From Polytrichum commune (taxonomy: Eukaryota; Streptophyta; Polytrichopsida; Polytrichales; Polytrichaceae): DNA of 64,000 bases. Below the pieces are notes generated by a model, which saw nothing but the letters and a program-made list of their open reading frames with translations, made no database searches and was not told where the DNA came from. The translations under genes and the position numbers were made by a program. Below, one piece after another: positions 49,053 to 60,265 of this stretch. Each line of letters starts with the position of its first letter. Within the stretch, counting starts at the first letter, position 1. Location of the stretch: contig OX485808.1 in NCBI GenBank assembly GCA_950295325.1, positions 12,774,501 to 12,838,500 of the forward strand, written 5' to 3'.

Positions 49053-50875
49053 CCGTATAACTGAAAGAAAAATTTGTTGCCAAGCAAAACCTTGACAGAC
49101 AAGTAAATGACAAACGTTTGGGTAAGGAGTGTTGGTCAAGGGAAGTGTTTACGTTAATCATAGCCACCATAGATAAAATTAGGAAAACCATCCATGAATT
49201 GTAGAAATGACTTGGAAGAATGTCTTACTTAATTTTTATTACTTTTTGAATCTACCCAATTTTAAGATATTATTGTTTGGGCTGCCTAACGTACTTTCGC
49301 ACTTCAATTAATTATTAGACAAAAAGGTGCCCAAGTTGCTAGGAGATCAACAACTTGATCGTCATCAGCGTCATCACGTGACATGTGTGTTTACTACTCT
49401 CCTTCCGACATCAGAAAAGTGTCAAATCCACCTTCTAACATATCTACCCAAGCCGTATCCAAGAAGGCCATTCCCATCCCACGGTGGCCTTAACTCTTAC
49501 CCACATGTTAAGTACGATCCATGCATAACTGAAAGCAAAATTTGTTGCCAAGCAAAAACCTTGACAGACAAGTAAATGACAAACGTTTGGGTAAGGAATG
49601 TTGGTCAAAGGAAGTGTTTACGTTAATCATAGCCATCATAGATAAAATTAGGAAAACCATCCATGAATTGTAGAAATGACTTGGAAGAATGTCTTACTTA
49701 TTTTTTATTACTTTTTGAATCTACCCAATTTTAAGATATTATTGTTTGGGTTGCCTAACTTACTTTCGCACTTCAATTAATTATTAGGCAAAAAGGTGCC
49801 CAAGTTGCTAGGAGATTAACAACTTGATCATCATCAACGTCATCACGTGACATGTGTGCTTACTACTCTCCTTCCAACATCAGAAAAGTGTCAAATGCAC
49901 CTTCTAACATATCTACCCAAGCCGTATCCAAGAAGGCCATTCCCATCCCACGGTGGCCTTGACTCTTACCCACATGTAAAGTACGATCCGTGCATAACTG
50001 AAAGCAAAATTTATTGCCAAGCAAAACCGTAACAGACAAGTAAAAGACAAACGTTCGGGTAAGGACACGGGGAGGTCACTTCATTGTCAAGTTGACACCA
50101 CATGCGGACAAAGTTTGCTACCCCTATATTACATGCCATATATAATTTAAAATTTTTATGATATTTTTTCCACATATACATGACCATTGATAGTATCTTT
50201 TGTATACTTTAAAAAAAAATTAGTCATCTTTATTTATTTTAGTAATTGTTTTAGTTCAATTCTGTGTCATTCTAGTTAGAAACGGTACGTTTTATGAAAA
50301 AACCAAATCATCAAATTTAGTTACCACTTTTAACTATGTCATATGTACTGTGTATATCTACTCATGAAAAAAATTTGATAAAATTTTGACCCATTTTGGT
50401 GGTGCAACTTACCAAAAGAAGATTTTTTTTGGTCGCACATGGTGTTCAACTTGACAATGGAGTGATCTACCTGTGGGTAAGGAATGTTGGTCAAAGGAAG
50501 TGTTTACGTTAATCATAGCCACCATAGATAAAATTAGGAAAACCATCCATGAATTGTAGAAATGACTTGGAAGAATGTCTTACTTATTTTTTATTACTTT
50601 TTGAATCTACCCAATTTTAAGATATTATTATTTGGGTTGCCTAACTTACTTTCGCAATTCAATTAATTATTAGACAAAAAGGTGCCCAAGTTGCTAGGAG
50701 ATCAACAACTTGATCGTCATCAACGTCATCACGTGACATGTGTGCTTACTACTCTCCTTCCAACATCAGAAAAATGTCAAATGCACCTTCTAACATATCT
50801 ACCCAAGCCGTATCCAAGAAGGCCATTCCCATCCCATGGTGGCCTTGACTCTTACCCATATGTTAAGTACGATCC
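49053..50875 (+). repeat. Tandem array, three units of about 468 bp
   Basis: Units start at equivalent points 49073, 49541 and 50010 (spacing 468 and 469). The third is interrupted by MITE copy 3 and, without it, is about 450 bp. Units are highly similar, with scattered C/T and A/G differences. Each carries 'gtcatcacgtgaca'. The frame through 'HHVTC.TTLLPTSEKCQ' is kept in all three, but nothing suggests a real protein. Confidence 0.9.
50066..50475 (+). mobile_element. hAT-like MITE, family H copy 3, inside the tandem array
   Basis: A 410-bp element with exact 8-bp duplications GGTAAGGA (50058-50065 and 50476-50483) that come from the array sequence. Its terminal CACGTG hexamers are both changed to CACATG/CATGTG-type, and its right terminus reads CTACCTGTG, the C-to-T pattern of decayed CpG. 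Confidence 0.9.
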
Positions 50876-51349
50876 AAGCATGTGCTTCCTTAGCCTGAAT
50901 ATGGAACACACGAAGAAAATTTTAGATTTCCGGAGTAACTTTGCATACCGACAACTTAGCTATGGGATGGGGTCGCGGTTGGTAAGCACCTAAAGGACAC
51001 AAAACCAAATTACTCCAAGCACTCAAAACCAAGACTTTATGAGATTATCCTTGTAGACAATACTCTTAAACTTGTTCTCTACTACAAATTTAGACTGGAA
51101 GGCATCTTAACAATTAATTGTACTAAGGATTCAACATTTTAATTAACTCATAGTGAAAAACAAACAACAAGTTTCATACAAAATCTTAGGGTTCAATCTA
51201 TTCGCAGATAGATAGAAACTCCGGTCCCTTTTTAGCAAGGGGCCGGCGTGAATAAAGTGTCCGTTCATAATGCCAATGACCCGATGCCCACTAGACAAGG
51301 GGACATTGGGACAATACTACTCTCCCCTTTCGAGGATGGACACTATAGT

Positions 51350-51578
51350 GACACACAATACTAGTTCCTAGCTAGCCACTAGTGCCTTGAAGATACCGGA
51401 CATGGTATCCCCCCAAAGGGCTTTGAGGTACCCATACAACAAGGTCCAAGGACCCCCCATCATAGTTGGGTGGACTAAGGTGGTGAGCACCACGCCGGCA
51501 TGGGGAATAGAACCCACAACCTCCTCATTGGGGGCCATGAGCCCTAACCACCAAGCCAAGGCCCGTGGTGCCTATTCG
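51350..51578 (-). mobile_element. tRNA-derived SINE, 229 bp
   Basis: On the minus strand the 5' part carries a polymerase III A box (TGGCTTGGTGG) and, about 45 nt later, a B box (GGTTCTATTCC). A tRNA-unrelated body follows and ends near 'ctagtattgtgtgtc'. A 9-bp target duplication CACTATAGT flanks it at 51341-51349 and 51579-51587. The open frames here are incidental. Confidence 0.8.
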
Positions 51579-51872
51579 CACTATAGTAGAGGCACATGTA
51601 ACCGATCAATTGAGAGATTTTGTGCTAGATTTGGAGAAGTATGAGGTGGTGCAAAATTTTCCCGTGTAGGAAGATAGAAATGAGGAGGATTGCAATTTTT
51701 TTGGTAATTTTATTCTTTGAAATTGAAATTGTTGTGAATTTTTGAAGTCAAAAGTCGGCACAAACATATTATCAATGTCTAGAGTATGCCATAACCGCTC
51801 ATTGTAACCGCTCATTCCTCACTTTGGCACTTAGAACCAAGACATGTGTCATGGCACTATTGGTTCCGACCT

Positions 51873-51977
51873 GATCGAAATTCCGCCGTAGCTTGATCAA
51901 AATTCAATCCCAGCTTGATCGAAATTCCGCCATACCTTGATCAAAATTTAATCCCAGCTTGATCAAAATTCCAGTAC
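51873..51977 (+). repeat. 22-bp minisatellite, about five units
   Basis: Alternating units 'agcttgatcgaaattccgcc' and 'agcttgatcaaaattcaatc' (22-bp period, 44-bp higher-order period) repeat about five times. Confidence 0.8.
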
Positions 51978-53371
51978 CCTATAGATTGCCAATGGGGTCC
52001 TGATTGGGAATAGGTGCCTCCTCCTATAGTAGGTAACCAAAGCATATGAAATTTGGATTCCAACACCCACTCTTGAAGATGTCATGAAGGTTGGGATGTC
52101 AATGGTTATTTTTATAATTTTTATACCTATTCAAAAGTCTATATTTTATTTGAGAAATAGAGTCACGTGCATGTTGAACCCTTAAATATTAAAACTCCCT
52201 ATATATAAAATTTTCATGACCCAAAAAGAGACTTAACACACAAATCATAGACCACATAATAATCCTGTGTATATACATGGAAATTTTGAACTTCTTGAGT
52301 ACATTGCCTCCATTAAGTACACAAATTCAAGCAATTGGAATTTTTTTTACTATTTTTGATTATATGCTTGACATAAATCACTTTGTATTGACAAAGTCAT
52401 TGAAGTGTGATGCGGGGGGATGACAAGTATTGCGTAATGAATTAGCACAAATGAGCTTTTTTTGGGGGGGGGGGGAGGGGGTAGTAAGATACATATAGTT
52501 GAAACAAACTCTTCTTGCGAGAAACCTTACAATGGGCCTTAGGATATACTTTGCCTCTCCCTCAAAAGTCATAGTACCCTACATATTTGTACAAAACTAG
52601 GTGGAGCAATCAAGGGATGTGCAAATAAACAGACATGGCCTTTGATTGTCATGTGGCTTTATCATCAGGGACGTTATGTCATCACATCTTCCTTGGATGT
52701 GACATGATGACCCTTGACTAGTGATAATTTTTAAGACCAATTGACATTTAAGTATATTTGGACAAACTGCTTGTCCAAAACTAACATGGGATGTGCACTT
52801 GTGGAGAAAAAAAAATCAAATGACAACAACAAAAGCAACAACACAACAACCACAACTTCAAGTGTTTGTATTCCATGTTTTCCAAACATCATCTTTGTGT
52901 AGTTTTGTGATCTAGTGTATGTCATATTATCCATAATTTATGCATAAACCCAAATATACTTTAATCCTAGTTGAATTTTCTGGTTGACTAGTCATTGCTC
53001 TAGTCAATTACTACTAGGCTCTAGCATTCAATTTTCAAAATAATGAATTACAAATATTTAAATAAAAATTTGAATGGTTAGATCTTGTTAAATTCAATAT
53101 TTAACGAACTAGAGTTAATTTTGGAATTTTTTGATTTAAAGAGAAATTTTTCTTGAAGTCGACTATTACTAGGAATTGGCTTTCTTAAAATAGTTGACCA
53201 AGAGTAGTTGACTTCTCAAGAAAAAGCAAGAATACCCAAAAAATAAAAAATCCTCCACATCTTTTGTGATCATTGTATCTTGTAGTCAACAACATACAAC
53301 GGTTCATTTTTTTGGGGGAATTTTTTTAACATGTTTGATTTGTTTGATTTTTCAAGTCAACAACAATCAAC
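51978..53371. other. Gene-free AT-rich DNA
   Basis: No gene or bounded element. A run of 12 G at 52464-52475 follows a T run. Confidence 0.45.
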
Positions 53372-53549
53372 CTTGGGGGTGGATTCTCCATACCATGTGC
53401 AAACTAACGTATTATTTGAGGCATTAGCGTACATAATATATATAAAGGAGAGGTATTATTTTTCTTTAATGTGAAAATTTTAAAAAGACAATCGAGGAAT
53501 TTAAACTAAAGGTAGAGGTATAAAAGGAGCCCTTAAGGTTTGGAGAAAA
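53372..53549 (-). repeat. Dispersed repeat, copy 2
   Basis: The reverse complement of this stretch matches 30640-30826 over nearly its whole length, with moderate divergence. It is non-coding. Confidence 0.5.
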
Positions 53550-53869
53550 ATTGACGATAGATGTGTTAGTTTTATCCAATTCATGTCTTCATCCATTATT
53601 GTCATATGTAATAATCCACTACCTTGTTCATTCTTGTTAGGGTTTGCATTTGGATTCTAAGTTTTTATAAATTTTGAAGTAACAATGAAGAACATAACAT
53701 TCATGATATAAAATGACTTCTTCCCTCATTATCTCTTGCATATATGTTGAAGAGGTAATTAAGTAAGCTAATGAACCTCTTTGACTAGAGTGTATGAGAG
53801 TTGAATGCATTTACTTTGGGACTTAGGTCCAATCACATGTTAACTTGTTGAAGGAAGTTTGGGAAGTGT

Positions 53870-56800
53870 AATTGTAGTGTAGAGGGAGATAAGAGAGGAT
53901 CCAATGGAGCGCTAGAGGAAGAAGAAACGTTGCATTGAAATCTGGACCTTCTCATCACAGTGATTGCATGAGAAATGTGAACAATGTGAGATCGCATATA
54001 GGGAGAAAATGGTAATAGGAGCGAAATCTCTAGTGGTGAATTTTAGATCTAGATCTAGTTAGTTCGGAGAGGAACGATTGGCAATGTGATGTGAGATTAA
54101 GAGCAATAAATCCAAGCAAGTGGAGATGGAATCCTTTGCATCCAAGGTACGTTATTTGCATCCAAGGTAGAAGAGAAGGGAGGGTGGATATTGGGCAAGG
54201 CGCAACAACATGACGTTGAGATGGAAGAAGCAGTGCTTAAGGGATTGGTGGAAGCTAGCAAACAAATCCAAGGAGGGAAGCTTAACCCTATCAAAAGACA
54301 ATATGGTGAGATCATTCCCTCAAACTTGGAAAGAAGCTTTAGCAGTTTTTTAGTGACAAAGGATGCTATCAAGTTTAAAGTTAACACAAAAATGTTGCTT
54401 GCATGCATCGCGCTTTGAAAGATCAGTTTTTGATTGGAAAGTTTGTTGGCCCTAAGAATCCCCCACACGCAATGAGACTATAGATCCAAACCCTAAACCA
54501 AGAGTTGAGAAGGAGTGCATTGACATTCTGTAGGAATGTGAGGATTCTTACTCAGTGGTGATGATAAAGACGCTCTCCACAATGCAATGATGTTATCTTC
54601 ATTTAGATCTAAGTGGGGCACATGCATGCTGCAAAGGTAGGTGCCAAGGTTTAATCTTGACTATCCCAACAATCTTGCATCCCCCACATGGGTTAGCTTG
54701 AGGAATATGCCATATGAACACCAAGATCAAGCTATTGCCGTAGTTGAAACCTTAGGGGAGGTAATCGATATGGACACTGCAAATGAGAATGCAAAGGAAC
54801 CGAGATTTTACATCAACCTAAAGATCAACAAAGGGTGGGCAACATGCATTGATCTCTAATCTTGGGGGGGGGGGGGGGATCCTGCCACCCTAGAAAATTA
54901 TGGTTGACTATGATTAACTACTTATTAGATGTAGAGCATGCTTAGGTTGAGAACATAAAGCGAGTGATTGCAAGGTGTTCCAAAATATTAACCAATGAGG
55001 GACAGAGGAAGGCAAATGTATACACATCATTTATAGCAACAAGAAAAAAACAAAAATGTAGAGGTGGATCAAGATTGTTTTCAACAGGTTAAGAGCATGA
55101 AAAACATAACGAGGAATACATTTGAATATAATCATGAGGATATGAGAGCAAATTGCATGGATCAAAGAAATGAGGCAAGGGAGCTAGTAGATAGACACTT
55201 GATGGCAACAGAGGTTGCCGCCAATTGAACGGTAGTCTGGGAACGTGACAGGAAGGGAGAACCAACAACATGGTGCAAATGTGCTGCGCAGGGCAAAAAC
55301 GGGGATGACAAGAGAAGGCAGTTTCTAGCAATGGATTATGCAGCAACAAATCAAATACATGAGCATACAATAGAAACATGCCCAATGGGGCTACAGGCGG
55401 CAAGTGAGCCGGGGCCCTGTTGCACAACAGCCCAGGGCTTAGAGGAAAGCTATACCGCAAGGATCAAGGACATGTCAATCACATGCCAAAAACGAACATT
55501 AGCATGTAGGATATTGGGGAGGGGAAAGGGTTGCACGTAGAAGACACAGTCCCCCAGGGCGAAGCGGCCCTGGCTAACTAGGTGGGGCAAGGATCTGAAG
55601 GCAGCCAACTTGTTGTTGACAAGTGCGGTGAGCACAACGTGGGAGAAATGATGATGAGCGAGGTGGTGGCCTCACAGAACACAAGGGTAGGAACAATGAG
55701 TGGAACATGAACCAGAGGAAAAGAGGCGAATCTTGATCCAAGACACTCCAAGACTAGTAAAGAATACTCGCGAGAAGAAGGCCGGACAACCTTCGAAACA
55801 AGGATGAAATGGTCGCCTGCCAAGAGGGTTGGCCAAAAAGAAGCATTGAAGCTCTAGAAGTAGATAAGGGAAGGGCATTTGTGTCCTAAGGTGAAGAGGA
55901 AGAGGAAGGGAGAAAATGTGAAGTGAGAAAATGAGAAGATGGTAGGTGGGGAAGCTCTGAAAAAATGGAGGTAATCGTTGAGGGCGACCAGGGGCAACAC
56001 GTCAAGGGCAAGTACAACCTGCCAATAAGTAGCGGAGGCTGGAGCAAGGGAATGACCCTTGGAGATGTTGAGGAGACATACGTGCGGCCAGCTGACGCCG
56101 GCCCTGCTGGGCATGTGAACCGGAAGGCCAGAAGTCAAGGAAGGATGCGTGGGGCCAAGAGGGAGGGGAAAGTGAAAGATGGGGAAGGGAAGGAGGAGCC
56201 CACCTTCTCCCCTAGAGCGAAGTAAAACATGGCGATAAACAAAAATGGGAAATTGATTCAAAACTACCTACTAGAGTAGGTAATAAATTCCAATGTTTAA
56301 ACGAACGGGCGGACTTCCCATCACATATTGAGATGGATATTGAAGGAAACCCATACATAGGAAAGGAACCATCCCGTCCCACAATGCATGCACCTACAAA
56401 GGTAATTATGGAAACTTAGCTTAACTAGTACAATAGCAAAAAAGGTCATATTTACAATGACATTTTAACTAGCATAGGTCTTGATAGGCCCACCTCATCA
56501 CAAGAGACAAGGGTTAGAGATGGGAACAATACATTTAATCAAGACCACATAGCATCATTAGCTAACACACCTATCCGCAACAATGCTGCTAACTTAATGG
56601 CCCTAAAAAAACATGTTTTAACCCCTAAGCATGGGAAAATATGGGAGTACAGGAGTAAATCCTCGCTTGGATCTTAGGGAAAACAATGGCATGAGATATT
56701 TTTTTATATAATCACCTATGAAATATATCGTTATCACGCATAATAAATGGGGAATAAATGTCCTGGAGAGCATCAATAAAGAATGGTGTTTTATCAATGT

Positions 56801-59800
56801 GGGGGCAAGGACATAAAAGTGGACAATCTTTGATTTGTGCATTCATTATTTTGACTATATAATACTTATAAAAAAACTTACAATATACTAGAAATGAATT
56901 TATCATGACCTCCGTGTATATGATACAATAACAATTCCAAAAAGAATGAACAAAAAATACTTAATTCACCCTTCAAATAGTACTCATAAGTAAAGTTACC
57001 AAATGTGTGTTTCATGCAAGTGTTTTTACATTGAAATGAATGGTTTTGTTGATTTTTTTCAACAAATATGTACATATAAGTATAATCTAGGTCACCATAC
57101 AAAAATTCTAATTTAATATGTTGTTATGAGACTACTTATATGTCATTTTCAACCACTTGCAAATCTTGATAGATTTGGGTAGGTGTTAAAAAATGACATA
57201 TATATATTCTAAAACACATGTTTTCTTTACTTTTCTTTCACTCACTTGATTCCTATACTAGTGTACTATAAGAACATCATTTCTATATTCATAGAAGAAT
57301 CACACTTATATTTAATAGGGGTCACTTTCTAATGGCACCTCCAAATTTACATTGACTGGAGTACTTTCTTGGTCCATTTTACTGTACTTGCACCCATGCA
57401 TTAAAACCAAGGGTAGACGTTGTAATGATTCAAGAACAAAAATTAAGGCTAAGAATATAGAAAACCTAGAGAGTAGGCTTATGCCCGGGTGTGTGAGCTG
57501 GATTTTGGAAGCTGCACAAGGGGAGAGGAGTTGGCTCAATCCAAACGTAGTAGGCAAAGGAGGAGTAGGAATATTATTCTCCCATAAATATGCAAGACTA
57601 ATGATGGAACATAAGGCATTATATAAAACCATGGTAGTATGAATTAAGTTGGAAGGTATTGAAGGGGACAAGGTATGAATCGCATGTATTTATGCACCTA
57701 AGATACCCATAGAAAGACGACACATGCAACACATAATGGTAGATGCGTTGTCCAACGATTGCGAATGGATTCTCGAAGGAGATTTTAGCATGACTGAGAG
57801 ACTGCAATCTAACAATTGTGGGAGGGCTATTAGCAACCTAGAAAGGTACACATGGAATGAGCTATTAAATGCCTTCCAGATCTCCTATAAAGGTGGCCAG
57901 AGGGGTTAGGCAAGATTGTCAAATTTCTCCTTACCTCTTCCTTATCGTTAGGGAGGTGCTCACGTACATGATCAAGATAGTTGTCTCCGAAGGAAGGTTG
58001 AGGGGAATCTTCTTGCCAAGAGGGAAAAACAACATAGCATCTCGCAATACGCGGATGATTCATTGTTTATGGTTGGAGGGGATAAATATTATGTGAATGA
58101 ATTTGTGCATCTCCTTAAAGTTTTTAATATAACCTTTAGTATGAAAATCAATTGGGAGAAGTTGTGTGCGTACTAATTTGACAAATACACGCATAAGCTG
58201 TAATAACTTAATGGATACAACTGGCATTGGGCAAAAGAATGTGAGGTGTCAAAATTATTAGTCACCCATTTCGGGCTTAACCTTAATACACATATTGTGG
58301 ACAAATTTCTCTATACGAATATCACTAAGAAATTGGACTATTGGAGTACTATGAAACTATTATTGGCTGGGAGAACGGTCATTTGCAACTAAGTGTTGTT
58401 ATCTATCTTGTGGTTCTTCATCATAGTATGAGGAGGATCCAATAAGATTTTAAGTAAGATTAGTGGTGCAATTTGCAACTACTTATGGTCTGGAAATGAG
58501 CAATTCACCCATACTAGAGTCAGTTGAAGAGAGTGTTGCCTGAAGAAGAAATATGGCGGTTTAGGGCTATTGGACCCGGAGGTAGCCAAGATTAGTCTCA
58601 TGTGCAAGTGGATAGTCAAGGAAATAGAACCGGGCGAATCTAACCTTCAACTTATACTAAGGGATAGGCTAGCAAGGTTCAACCCATAGAAATGACACAT
58701 CTGGGGGTTAGTCTAGATTGGTTTACTAGCAAACAACACCAAGGATTTATAGGATCCAAGATGTGGGGCCACATTAGCAAAGCATGGAAAAGTATGGTTA
58801 AAGGTATTTATCAAATTCCACTTCACACTTAGATGGAATTGGTGCATTCAACATATGGTGGTCTGACGGGGTGGAACTTTTTAATAAGGGTTTCACTTAC
58901 TCTAAAGGTCTCAATCTTTACCACAAAGGCATCCAATGTGTAGATGACATTTGAGATAGTGAACAACAAAATTTCATCACTAGGATAAAGCGCAAGAGAA
59001 ATTTAACCTCTTGCCAATGAAGGAAGGTGAATGGATAAAGTTAACAGATAAAAATTCCGGACAATGGCGCCACTTACTGGAAGCCAACTTAGATACCATC
59101 CACCCCGGACAGTGGATTGGGTTCTACATGGATGGTAATTAAGGAGGACCCAGTCTTAGTCATTTAATGCATTATAGACTTTGTACCCCCCTACATGCAA
59201 CTTTACCATCTATCTATGTCACTCATGGTACAATACTTCACTGTTGGCACTCATTCCCGATGCCTTAGAGAATGGGAAAATCGTACATGAGAAATGACCA
59301 GTTTTTTGCATGAGGTTAAAATTATCCACACCAATATAGGTCCTAAAAAGGATGGTGAAAAGGAAGAAGTAGTTTTCTTCTATGGTAAAGTGGCCACCCT
59401 TAGTTGGGATCCAGACCGATGGCGGTGGATCGATGGAGGTCAGTTTCTTAACTACACCACTAAGATGGGGAGAGACTATCATCAATAGGAACCCGGGCAC
59501 CACTCGTGGACAAATGATAGGGCTACCTTCTGGGTAACTATAAGTTCTATTGGTCACATGTATGGGATCCGCTACAATCGGGTAAAGAAGCCGCTTTCAT
59601 ATGGTCCATCTGGCACAAAGTAGTGGGAGTCAATGAATGCAGGGCTCGCATTGTGTTGGTGTCTATCTCCAAGCAATGCGTCTTTTGCCTCCTTAACACG
59701 AATGAATTGGTCAAGCACAAATTATGGTATTGCAATTAAGCGAGGAGGGCGTGGAGATGGGCCACATTTATCATGCATGAACTTTGTGGGGTTAGAACTG

Positions 59801-60265
59801 GTAACTACATTGTTTTAACTGGAAGCAAGCAATGTTTGGGGAAAGGATTCCTAAGATATTTGGCAAAAAGATCAAGACGCCAAGATGGCATGGGAATGGG
59901 TGATCAAACAAATTAATATTAGCAACTTCTCCGCTGCGGCCATGCTCCAAGGATTTGATCAAACATGGGGTGCTAGGAATGTCCTTTGTAGGAGGCACAA
60001 TTTACACATTGAATGGAATTGGAAAAGACAACGTAGATAGGTAGTCAAGCGCTTGGTCGAGTGAGGTCCACGTGGCTTGGGGGTTGTCCTTGGCTGGTGG
60101 GATGGGGGTGGTCCTTGATGGGGGTTGTTTGTTGTTTACTCTTACGTGGCAGTGTTTCACGTTTGAGGACCCCATCTCCCCTTGGTGTGGGTGTGTTTTC
60201 CTGGTTCTAAATTCATTTGGCGTTGGCCTTTTTGGCCTTCTGTCTCAAAATAAAAAAATAAAAAA
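53870..60265 (+). mobile_element. Near-complete but dead L1-type LINE (LINE C)
   Basis: Order on the plus strand: a leader from about 53870; ORF1 pieces including a DUF4283-like segment (54641-54859, SPTWVSLRNMPYEHQDQAI) and a CCHC zinc knuckle (54930-54971, CX2CX4HX4C with one codon replaced by TGA); an endonuclease domain (about 57380-57880, with ILEGDFSMTE); reverse transcriptase motifs (RGVRQDCQISPYLF near 57905, YADD at 58048-58059); a zf-RVT region (about 59320-59800); the family 3' UTR; and an A-rich tail at 60244-60265. Stops and frameshifts occur throughout. The endonuclease runs almost directly into the late reverse transcriptase, so about a kilobase encoding the fingers appears deleted. 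The 5' border is approximate. It belongs to the same family as LINE A. Confidence 0.85.
57352..58150 (+). pseudogene. LINE C endonuclease to reverse transcriptase remnant
   Basis: The frame from 57352 covers the endonuclease (GCVSWILEAAQGERSWLNP, VGKGGVGILFSHKYARL), is broken at 57642, and resumes as CIYAPKIPIERR and CEWILEGDFSMTE. After NAFQI it jumps to the reverse transcriptase block RGVRQDCQISPYLFLI and, in another frame, SISQYADDSLFMVGGD. The missing sequence and several stops make this non-functional. Confidence 0.8.

Noticed and set aside
49327-50993. Three similar frames (HHVTC...EKCQ...) as a small gene family
   Set aside because: They are the same frame in the three units of a 468-bp tandem repeat, with no start in good context, no domain and one unit broken by a MITE.
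51368-51644. Overlapping open frames on both strands, 63-85 codons
   Set aside because: They lie in the tRNA-derived SINE, whose promoter boxes and target duplication explain the sequence.
54097-56261. Several 60-135-codon minus-strand frames in 54-56.3 kb
   Set aside because: They are antisense to LINE C ORF1 and its leader, and none has a domain.
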